This document shows, one piece after another, positions 57,501 through 64,000 of a stretch of DNA of 64,000 nt. The stretch lies in NCBI GenBank assembly GCA_948470475.1, contig OX419337.1, positions 35,157,970 through 35,221,969 on the forward strand. The letters run 5' to 3'. The stretch's first letter is position 1. Each line of letters begins with the position of its first letter. This DNA comes from Galaxea fascicularis (lineage: Eukaryota > Cnidaria > Anthozoa > Scleractinia > Euphylliidae). The position numbers and the translations under genes were made by a program. The notes below the pieces were generated by a model. It was not told the origin of the DNA. It did no database searches and saw only the letters and a program-made list of their open reading frames with translations.

Positions 57501-60500
57501 ACATTTTGGCCCAGAAACTTGAAAGGGCGTCACTTCCACGAAATGAGATCTGATACGACCATATTTGAAAACATTGAAAACAAAATGCTTGGTAGATGAC
57601 CCTTTAGTGGACTCCTATAACAGCAACGAAAGGGAGAGAGATAGCGAGGTATTTCTCCTTGTCACTTTGCGTTGCCTGGGAAACTGGAATTACCGTTAGA
57701 AACAACAGCACCGGCATTTGCCGCGCTTAATCTGTTCTTCTTGAACACAGTCATTAGTGATTATTCATTACAACAGGTTGGTGTGAAATGGAGCAGCTAC
57801 TAACACCTTTTCTCTGTTTCACAGCTCCACAGAGAATGCTCCTCCGATAAATCAGCGCCGTACTCTTCAACTGAGCAAGAACAGTTCAGCGGGATTTGGT
57901 TTTACTCTCCAGGTACCTGAAACACGTGACATAATTTGCTAAGCGATTACTCTTTTTGAGTATATTCCTTTGCCGTGACGTTAGCCAGCACGTGTGCTAG
58001 TGCGTATTTGAATTTCCTGAACGTCATTAAACGTGAGATTAGATCTCGTTGCTTTAAATCGAATGGAATTTCATAAGTTTGCAATACACCATTTTGCTAA
58101 TGATAATGATTTCCAACTGGATTGTATGTAGATCCAGTCATTTACAAGTGTAGGCAATCGGCCATGTTACGACGCAGTTTGAAAACGGGATTTTGACCTT
58201 TTGCCCCCACAAATGACTGGATCTACCCAGAATTCACTTGGAACTGATCATACATGTTTCTTTCTTTACAGACGTACGGTATCGTTCAGCAAGAAGGCGA
58301 AGTGGAGTACATGACATTTGTCTTGAGCGTCGAGGAAGATGGTCCTGCTTATATGGCCGGACTCAGACCAGGTAGGATACGGCCGGATATATCTGTTTTA
58401 AGAAAATTGTATTTTATATTAGTTAATTGTATTTTATATTAGTGTCGGGAGGTGCAAGGCGCGGCGGGTTTGGGATTTTAAATTTGAAACTGGTGGGTTT
58501 TTTTCAGGCTGGGAATTTTGTGTCGACTTTTAGGACTATACAACACGTTACATGTACATGCAGTATATGCAATGGACGGTGTAACCTTCGGGTTTTGATT
58601 GGATTAGAAGAGTTTGCGATAAAGGTATAGCCGCGTGGATGATTTCATGAGTGAGAGAAAGTAGAAACTGAAGACACTGTACAAAACAAATACATTCCAT
58701 TTGCCAGTTCGTGTGTCCTGATAACGCACAGAGGACGTCAAAAAGTGGTAACATTACCCACCCGCGACTCGTGGCCTACTTCTTTGTTCGTACTATGCAA
58801 GTTTTGGCGTCATCTGTGCGTTATCAGAGTACATATATACTGCCAAATGGAATCTGTTTGTTATTGTTATTTTTGTTTAACCTCAATCGCTCCACCTCAT
58901 CCCCGTCCCCAGTACCCCTCAGATCTCATCCACCGACCCACCCCTCCCCCCAACCCCCTTCCTCCGTATCGTTTTTCTCTGTCATTAGACACTGCAGCGG
59001 TTTCAGTTTGCTGACGAAATCTAAAGTTGATAAAATTGTAATCGCTAAACTATCTAAACCCACTGGTGTTTACAGGTGACGTAATCCTTGATGTTGACGG
59101 TAAAAATGTAGAAGAGGATGATCACAAGGCGATAGTCACGCTGATTCACGGTGCTTCAGAGTCTCTCAGGTGTGTAACGCAATAGGGGGCGTTAGCAGCG
59201 ACGACGGCGACGAGAACATCATTCCACTGAAATCATAACTTCTGGTTTTTCTAACTCTTTCGCGAAACTTTGACCGGCGAACTGTCCAGGGACTAAAGTG
59301 CTAGGAAGAAAAAAGAAAGAAAAATTTGCCGTCATGCGCTCACGTTCTCGATAAAGCATAGAATTCGGTCATTTCACGTTGTTGTTTTGCAGAGGACGGG
59401 AAGAAATGTACCAAAATGTAAGACGCACGTGGAGCGTGCAGAGCGATTGTTTTGTTCACCAAACCTGTTGTTTTGTGACGTTCTCGTTTCCGTTCCCGTC
59501 CTCGCTTACAGTGGCATGCTCACTGACCTGGTCTCTTAATGGAAACGTGGCTAGCGGTGACCTTGTTTTGATACAGGCTCACTCTACAAAATCGTGTTGT
59601 TCTTTTGTTTACCAGTCAACATTGACAAAAGAAAAAACAGTTTTGTATCAATAAGGTCACCTTCAGCCTCGCTTGTACTCATAGCCAGGTCGCTAAACAC
59701 AAAGCTGTAAAATGGGCCATTACGATGGACTCTTATACCTCATTGTGTAGCTTTTCAAGTGAGTACCGTTGAGTTTCTGGATTATGTATGTGTTGGTTGG
59801 TCTTTCTATACATGTGGAAAATGAAATAATATTTGTTTCAATTTCGTTTGCAGACTGGTTGTCGTATTTGTTGATGCGCTTCGAAAAATGAAGATGAATA
59901 CGAGACTTAAACTACTCCAGGTAGCGCCACTTCAGTTGTTTTTGTTTGCAAGTACGCAGCGAAAGAAACGCGGCATAAAGTAAACGCCGATTTAAAAAAA
60001 TTCAGGTGATAATTTGCGATAGTACTCTTACAGGCAAGAACGTTCGTTTACGCATCTCATTGTTGGTATTTCCCTCAAACACTCATTTAATTTCCCGTGA
60101 CAAGACAACGTTTTGTTGGAGTAACGAAATTTCTTCGGTGGGTTGGGAGTTCTGAAGGTAAAATTAATCTGTAGATGTAGTATTGCTGTGGCAATTGAAC
60201 CTTACGAAAAGTGCGCTCGGTCTCATGGCCGGAAAATCGTATGATGATGCTGTGTTGCTTGAGTTGCTCTTTGCCTTGTACTCCATTCTCGAAAAAAAGT
60301 TGTAACCATTATAAAACCACACATAGCTTTTTACCTCACCACTGTTTGGCTTACTTGATTTCTTATCTGCTCGCTTATTGTTTTGTCTAGGCTGAACTTG
60401 CGGACAGAGAACGCGAGTTTGAAGATCTATCGAAGAAAGAGGAAGACTTAATTAAAGGTTGGTGGGTCGCTTGGAGCTTGCTACACAAGTTATGAGCCAC

Positions 60501-61829
60501 AATATTTTTTTCAGGCCTGGTTTTGTTTGGCGTGCGTCATTCTCGATCTTTATTTCATCCATGAAATTGCATCTTCTCTTCATTGCTCTTTAGGCATTTG
60601 TACTGCTTCTTGTAAGACGATCAATAACGACAATGTTAGGTGAACTTGTATTTTGGTCAGCAAGGACCATTGTGTTTGTAATGCATGACATGCAAGTGTG
60701 TTACTCACTGAAAGTTGTTAAAGTAGCAGACGTCACGAAGCAAGAGAAAAATAATGATAACAACAATAATAGTAATAATAATAATAAATAACAATAGCAA
60801 TAGTGATAATACTAATTATTTTAATCTGTACTTTTCATGGAAATTGGCGTGATGAATTTTCCGTCCAAAGTGCTGGATTTCACAGCACTTTAGAATTCCT
60901 TGTAGCTAAACCTGGATAGAATATTGATCACATTCACGCACGTTCATTTGGACTTGTCGTTCCGACAGTATTTGATTCCAGTTTGTTGGTTCTTCCGAAA
61001 AAAAAGAGTATGTGAATCTTTTTATTCTTTCTCGACAGGAAAAGGCTGTCCATCTTTGGACTCATCATTGCTAGAACTCACAACGAGACGAGGAAAAACA
61101 GGCTCTTACCTCTGCACTACCGAACTAACAAGCTCTTTCTCTAAGAAATCCTCAGAAGTTCATGACAGTCTTTTACAATACCGACAACCGGTCCAAGACA
61201 TCAGACCTCGACCATGTTCCTTGCCAGATGAGACGAACTTAGGAAAACAGCGAAGTGCCGCAACTACAAGCTCTGAAATCCTGCAGAATTTTTCTTCGCC
61301 AGACTTGAGCGCTCAGGGCCGCAAAACGGCTAGCAACAAGCTGATCAAAAGTTTTCGTAAGAAAAAACCTTCCGTGGAAAGTTTTAAGTCTTATGTGGAT
61401 TTAGACTTGAGCGATCAAAACTCGGAAGAAGCCGGAAGTGAAAATTCGTCTTCCGGTGTGTTTCGGCCCGCGATAAGCATGGCTGAATTAACGACAGCGG
61501 TCAGCACCAAAGTCGAATCCAGATCTTCAGAGTGCGAAGCGCCGGCGACGAACAGTTGCAGTTCGCGCAATGGGAAAGCAAACTCTCTTTCACCAAACGA
61601 TGAGAAAGACTTTTCCGTTGCTGTTGCGGGCCCATCGGAAAACTCCGATTCTACATATGGGAGCCGAGTTGCTCCGGGAATAGCTGAGTTACGTCGTCGG
61701 CTTGAAAAGTCCCCGCGGACGACAGCAAGAACTTTACCGCCAACCCCTCCAAAACCGAAGGATAATTCAAAAGCAATCCCTGTAGGCACAAAGTCTCTAC
61801 CAAGGCCTGAATTACAAAATGCGCGCTAG
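39385..61829 (+). CDS. PH and PDZ domain scaffold, tamalin/GRASP-like
   Basis: Exons: 39385-39429, 41240-41293, 42182-42229, 42647-42706, 43811-43879, 45060-45131, 45218-45351, 45934-45979, 46183-46198, 48076-48142, 49721-49761, 50580-50647, 51268-51349, 51691-52665, 53660-53764, 54359-54382, 54836-54866, 55944-55993, 56643-56703, 57296-57424, 57825-57912, 58272-58371, 59076-59169, 59854-59920, 60391-60457, 61039-61829. The sum is 3384 nt, 1127 codons plus stop, with every phase agreeing. Order: PH domain (about 34-170), coiled coil (about 180-265), Ser/Pro-rich disorder (268-725), PDZ (about 737-825), leucine-rich helix (826-866), basic and disordered tail. The PDZ-helix part closely follows vertebrate tamalin/GRASP and CYTIP, which tether cytohesin Arf-GEFs and receptors. 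Those proteins are about 360-400 aa and, as I recall, lack a PH domain. The ATG has a good context (AAACATGG). Confidence 0.85.
41537..41656. mobile_element. MITE, CTGGGTGAGTGTA family, copy 1
   Basis: Arms ATTGTAACTAAG...GATCATCTGGGTGAGTGTA and TACACTCACCTGGATCATAC...CTTAGTTACAAT pair. The interior GTAGTTCTGAGAAGG(G)TTCTTT is shared with 42835-42927. Confidence 0.75.
42182..45979 (+). CDS. PH domain exons of the scaffold gene
   Basis: Six exons (42182-42229, 42647-42706, 43811-43879, 45060-45131, 45218-45351, 45934-45979) encode residues about 34-176. The sequence begins WGYLNCTLL, continues SVWQTYWVDLCGSTLRLYK (strands 1-3, the W-x-x-Y-W-V-x-L-x-G-x-x-L pattern), then KGTQVSIVDAG, RRHVFRVSF, SYLFQAPS and the C-terminal helix MYRWISKIEEG with the invariant Trp. 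The shape resembles spectrin/Tiam-type PH domains. It suggests membrane phosphoinositide or protein binding; the basic KKVK and KSRKR loops may supply the site. Confidence 0.8.
42321..42441. mobile_element. Palindromic element with GTACAATTCG ends
   Basis: Arms GTACAATTCGGGATTAATAG and CTATTAATCTCGAATTGTAC, with an internal second pair TTTTGAAAGTTCTT / AAGAACTTTCAAAA. It sits between PH exons 42182-42229 and 42647-42706. Confidence 0.8.
42835..42927. mobile_element. MITE, CTGGGTGAGTGTA family, copy 2
   Basis: Arms TACAATCTGGGTGAGTGTAG, TCCTGAGAAGGACTGTTT and their mirrored forms AAACAGTCCTCCTTAGA, CTACACCCACTGGGATTATTGTA-like. A short version of copy 1, 1.2 kb away. Confidence 0.75.
44450..44739 (-). 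mobile_element. tRNA-derived SINE, about 290 bp
   Basis: On the minus strand it starts GGGTTGGCGCAGTGGTGAG, containing a perfect A box TGGCGCAGTGG. A B box follows about 50 nt later (GGATTCGATTCCC), then a non-tRNA body (CTCTACTCTGCTCC, CCGGGTACTC, TACAGTCTCCCCAATTAG) and an (ATT)n tail at 44450-44483. The tRNA part is too diverged at its ends to be a functional tRNA. It lies antisense in the intron between PH exons 43811-43879 and 45060-45131. Confidence 0.85.
45168..45216 (+). repeat. (TTAA)n/(TTTA)n microsatellite abutting a splice acceptor
   Basis: (ATTA)n passes into (TTTA)n and ends in TTTTTAG, which is itself the 3' splice site of the PH exon at 45218. The repeat therefore supplies the polypyrimidine tract. 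Confidence 0.85.
45538..45718. repeat. Inverted-repeat element with internal TTTCTCCCTCCTCCCT tandem repeat
   Basis: Perfect 15-bp arms AGGGGAGAGGAACGG (45538-45552) and CCGTTCCTCTCCCCT (45704-45718) enclose about four copies of a roughly 32-bp unit TTTCTCCCTCCTCCCTAATT plus T-rich sequence. The flanking intron is also very G-rich (45377-45530, 45780-45830). Confidence 0.75.
46183..46198 (+). CDS. 16-nt microexon (proposed)
   Basis: Needed to reconcile phases: the exon before it ends in phase 0 and the exon after it starts in phase 1. AACGAATCTGCAACAG (NESAT plus one base) lies between an AG and a GTATTC donor and converts phase 0 to 1. The polypyrimidine tract ends about 25 nt before the AG, so the acceptor is weak. 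Without it the downstream frame is lost. Confidence 0.5.
47572..47995. mobile_element. 424-bp MITE with CAGGGGCACC ends
   Basis: Terminal inverted repeats CAGGGGCACCTAACGA and TCGTTGGGTGCCCCTG; CAGGGG ends suggest hAT. Interior motifs such as TTTTCGGA recur. No clear 8-bp target duplication. The related inverted copy at 8411-8811 lies in the collagen gene. Confidence 0.75.
48076..51349 (+). CDS. Coiled-coil exons of the scaffold gene
   Basis: Exons 48076-48142, 49721-49761, 50580-50647 and 51268-51349 encode KRLKEAKLLSMEQRR, an acidic linker RYPDRDDVDSGMEGD, EEAYDISKKLGG and KRLKEMEDLVLVLEKEEEAF. The heptad spacing of Leu/Met/Val with many Lys/Glu indicates a coiled coil after the PH domain, likely for dimerisation. 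Confidence 0.75.
51691..52665 (+). CDS. Large Ser/Pro-rich exon of the scaffold gene
   Basis: 975 nt, residues about 268-592. The start (DYLLIPGHPH, LIPKGTEITILGQLSNNRWR) has an SH3-like hint (KG..I.IL.....W) that I cannot confirm. The rest is disordered, with SP-rich clusters (SPYPSPPLSPYFP, LPSPPSSPATSRSTSPS), Gly/Asn-rich acidic sequence, and a conserved-looking YIGSDSEDD followed by a basic KLRQKKEKPPR. The many SP/TP and SxxE sites suggest phosphorylation control. Confidence 0.8.
53140..53510 (+). repeat. Tandem array, about 107-bp unit, 3-4 copies
   Basis: TTTCATCCACAGACTCAAAA recurs at about 53164, 53271, 53377 and 53487. Each is followed by GTTAGAA(C/T)CACCTTGTACAG, ATAGACAGCACCA and AGTACTGCTC. 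It lies in the intron between the large exon and exon 53660-53764. Confidence 0.9.
57825..60457 (+). CDS. PDZ domain and leucine-rich helix exons
   Basis: Exons 57825-57912, 58272-58371, 59076-59169, 59854-59920, 60391-60457. The carboxylate-binding loop is GFGF (residues about 749-752) in SSAGFGFTLQ, followed by TYGIVQQEGEVEYMTFV, GPAYMAGLRPGDVILDVDG, the alpha-B helix HKAIVTLIHGA and the last strand LVVVFVD. A helix LRKMKMNTRLKLLQAELADR follows. Tamalin has the same layout (QTYG after the loop, AGL.PGD, then the cytohesin-binding helix). The His at alpha-B position 1 predicts class I ligands (S/T-x-hydrophobic). Confidence 0.9.
58085..58250. mobile_element. MITE copy 2, GGGTAGATCCAGTC family, right end truncated
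   Basis: Matches 20942-21118: TTTTGCTAATGAT, GTAGATCCAGTCATTTACA, TTTTGCCCCCACAAATGACTGG, ATCTACCCAGAATTCACTTG, AACTGATCA. The last 15-20 bp of the right arm are missing, and the end lies only about 21 nt before PDZ exon 58272. Confidence 0.75.
59550..59720. mobile_element. MITE, CAAAACAAGGTCACC family, third copy
   Basis: GGTGACCTTGTTTTGATACA on the left faces TTGTATCAATAAGGTCACC on the right, followed by the family's outer right arm (GCCAGGTCGCTAAACAC, AAAGCTGTAAAATGGGCCAT). The left outer arm is truncated. Confidence 0.65.
61039..61829 (+). CDS. Terminal exon of the scaffold gene
   Basis: 262 codons plus TAG at 61827-61829. Disordered, Ser-rich, with a basic patch LIKSFRKKKPS (tamalin has a similar basic KYRSFRRR motif before its end), an acidic DLDLSDQNSEE, and a proline motif TLPPTPPKPK that could bind SH3 domains. 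The C-terminus LQNAR is not a PDZ ligand, unlike vertebrate tamalin, which ends in one. Confidence 0.85.
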
Positions 61830-63227
61830 TGGCCTAGGCCCGAATAATATTCATTGGCCATGGACTAAGCTGGAAATAAACCACTTATTCAGAAACAACA
61901 GAGATCTGGCATTGGATTTCCAAACAAGTGATATCCAGTGCACCCTGCCCAAGATTTTGTCAAAGCGAAAATTATTTGTTAGAGTTTCGTGTGTCGTTTT
62001 CCTTTTGCTCATGCAACTTTCCACTTGAGTCACGCTGCGCCGGAAGTCAGTTATAGCCTGTGGGCCATAAAAAAGTGACCCAGTGGTAGGTCTGTGGTCA
62101 AGTTATGTTTTTGGTTTGTTTTTGTCTCGTCATTCAATTTCTTTTAGAGTACGTGAGGAATTGATTTCCTCGCAAACTCGGAAGATTTTTTTTCTTGGTC
62201 CTTTGGGCAAGTTTTACTAGGGTAAAGAGAGTTGGTATGAATCCAATGTAAACTGGCGCTAAGTTTGAGTGGGAACCCTAAAGGTGCGGAAAATATGCGC
62301 TTTGGGTGCAGATCAAGCAATGAATAATACATTCTAAAGGGAGGTACTAAAACAAAAATAGGTTACAGTTTAATAGCTGTGTAAAGCTGTAAACCCTTAA
62401 AATATTTATAGAATGTGCTACTTCATGTTCGGTAATGCTAGAAGTTCATTTTAACCCCCTAAAATGTACAGCGAACGTACGTTTTAAATTTGTATGCGAC
62501 GCCTTCTCCTCTAGAATTTTATTTTATTATCTAATTAACTACACAGTACGTTTAATTTTGCTAAATAATGTCTTGGGCATCTTTTTGTTTATCTTGACAG
62601 AGAGTAAGGCACCGGATTTATATTTTTGAATGACTACTACTTTTTGAGTGAAAGTTTGATTTTTGTACTATTGAAATGATTTTTGCGGTAAACGAAGTTC
62701 GAAGAACTTGTGAACTGACACTCAATTACAGAAGAATCACATTTTAAATGCGTCAGAACAAATGGACTATCAAGATTTTTAGGTTAAACTTACACAGGTC
62801 GCCATGCGTGATATCAAAATAAACAGCAACGAACGATACAAAATGAACTTGTGTCTTACTCGATTTTGCTCCCCCAAATTTTACATTTTATTGAAAGTAT
62901 TTTTTCTCCTAAGGCGCTCGCGCGTTTAAAAAAGTTAAACAACGTTACATTTAAATAACTCGGACTTTTCTATTTGTTTCAAAAAGCCGTAACTTTTTAT
63001 TGAAATTAACATTTTTCTCAAAAGGCTTCAAAAGATTAAATTAGAAATCGTTATCCAAAAACTCGACTGCACTGAGGTCGTGAGACTCGATTCTGGTATT
63101 CTTTTGCGTTACTTTAATATTTCACATCAATTTGCACGGAGCCTGCACTATGTATGAAATCAAGAAAATTTGCCCTGGTCACCAACATCTCCACGGCACT
63201 TGTGTGGACGAAACTGAAGAAACGTTT
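61830..63227. other. Convergent 3' region of two genes
   Basis: AT-rich non-coding DNA. AATAAA occurs on the plus strand at 61875-61880 and 62818-62823 (candidate ends of the scaffold mRNA) and on the minus strand at 62996-63001 (end of the gene at 63228). If the distal plus signal is used, the two transcripts end about 170 bp apart. Confidence 0.6.
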
Positions 63228-63613
63228 CTAAAATTTATGATCAAGAACTTCATCCGCACTGTAACTCGTTGCTAATAACTCCATACCGTCAATTTCATCC
63301 GAAGCCACGCCACTTTCCGACGCACCAAGCCGAGGCAACTCCGACGAACTTTCGTTACCCCCGGGAATAGGTTCGAGTTCCATTTGCTCCTTTGTCGACA
63401 GAAAGCCCGCGCGCTTGAAATATCCCAGACTGTGAGCCTTTTTGTGTGTCTTGCCTGCTTCTTTAGCGGAATGATCTGAAGATGAAATAAGTTTCCTGGA
63501 TTTATCTTCGAGTTCAATACCTTCGGTGTCAACGGTGGGGTACTCCATATCAGGTACACGAGACGTCTTCAATCCAGAAGTTGTCAAAGCCAGTATATTC
63601 CCAGCTGACTTGC
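63228..63613 (-). CDS. Last exon of an unrecognised gene
   Basis: The minus-strand acceptor CGTTATTATACAG opens a frame of about 128 codons ending TAG at 63228-63230. The sequence is hydrophilic and Ser/Glu/Lys-rich: KSAGNILALTTSGLKTSR, then acidic MEYPTVDTEGIELEDKSRK, SLGYFKRAGFLSTKEQ, and GMELLATSYSADEVLDHKF at the C-terminus. No domain is recognised; it looks like a cytoplasmic tail, for instance of a membrane protein. Upstream exons lie to the right of the window. AATAAA follows about 230 nt after the stop. Confidence 0.6.
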
Positions 63614-64000
63614 CTGTATAATAACGAAGAAAACATGGCATGAAATATTTTGCTTATCTCAAAACTTCCCCCTCTTAACTGGTCATTTTACACCGGATTA
63701 GTTTTCATGCTCTGAGTGCGTTGTTTTTTTGTTTTGTTTTTTCTTTGTTCAGTTATGACTCATCTGTTTTTCTGCAATTTTCAAATAGGCATCCCACGAA
63801 AAAAAACTTTTTTTAAGGCCCTTTGTCGCTCGAATGAACAAAAACACAAAACCTCGCTAGGCACACGTAGCAGGCGTTTAAAAATCACTTTGTGTAAATT
63901 AAACACCAACAACTGATTCGCGTTAAGGTTGCACTTGGCCTGACAAACGAACTGCCCTTTGTAAAAAATAATTACGTTCTGGATGAATATGTGACAATAA
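63614..64000 (-). other. Intron upstream of the unrecognised last exon
   Basis: AT-rich; I see no further exon with good splice sites and no repeat that I can name. Confidence 0.4.

Noticed and set aside
1..64000. CRISPR arrays, operons, bacterial promoters or rRNA
   Set aside because: Nothing of the kind is present; intron structure shows that this is eukaryotic nuclear DNA.

Overview
The window is animal nuclear DNA, AT-rich, with short exons, GT-AG introns and many small transposable elements. Gene content (a basement-membrane-type collagen, a tamalin-like PDZ scaffold) and the repeat families suggest a cnidarian, most likely an anthozoan such as a stony coral. That assignment rests on recall of repeat families and was not searched. 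I joined exons by hand using splice sites and reading phase.

Layout. (1) Positions 1-34410, minus strand: the 5' half of a large collagen gene that runs off the left edge. In order it encodes a signal peptide with acidic Ser-Gly motifs, an optional-looking 26-residue two-Cys exon, a laminin-G/TSPN domain, one 3480-nt exon for a Thr/Ser-rich mucin domain built on a 48-bp tandem repeat, and then seven exons of interrupted Gly-X-Y. This is the domain order of multiplexin collagens (types XV/XVIII). (2) Positions 35676-39063, minus strand: a small four-exon gene for a predicted 88-aa protein. Its start codon lies in a perfect TISU element. (3) Positions 39385-61829, plus strand: a 26-exon gene of 3384 coding nt (1127 aa) whose phases close at every junction. 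It encodes an N-terminal PH domain, coiled coil, a long Ser/Pro-rich disordered region, a PDZ domain plus leucine-rich helix very like tamalin/GRASP, and a disordered tail. It starts 321 bp from gene 2, head to head. (4) Positions 63228-63613, minus strand: the last exon of an unrecognised gene, tail to tail with gene 3.

The rest is introns and short intergenic DNA. It is rich in non-autonomous DNA transposons with inverted repeats, including candidates with TA, TAA and TTAA target duplications. It also holds a tRNA-derived SINE, a LINE reverse-transcriptase remnant, tandem duplications, microsatellites and an unusual number of long G/C homopolymers.

The collagen would be secreted into extracellular matrix as a probable proteoglycan. 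The PH-PDZ protein would work inside the cell as a membrane-associated scaffold. Nothing in the sequence links these genes functionally beyond proximity. The most interesting signals are the multi-frame-open mucin minisatellite, the PH addition to a tamalin-type PDZ protein, and the TISU small gene with its bidirectional promoter.
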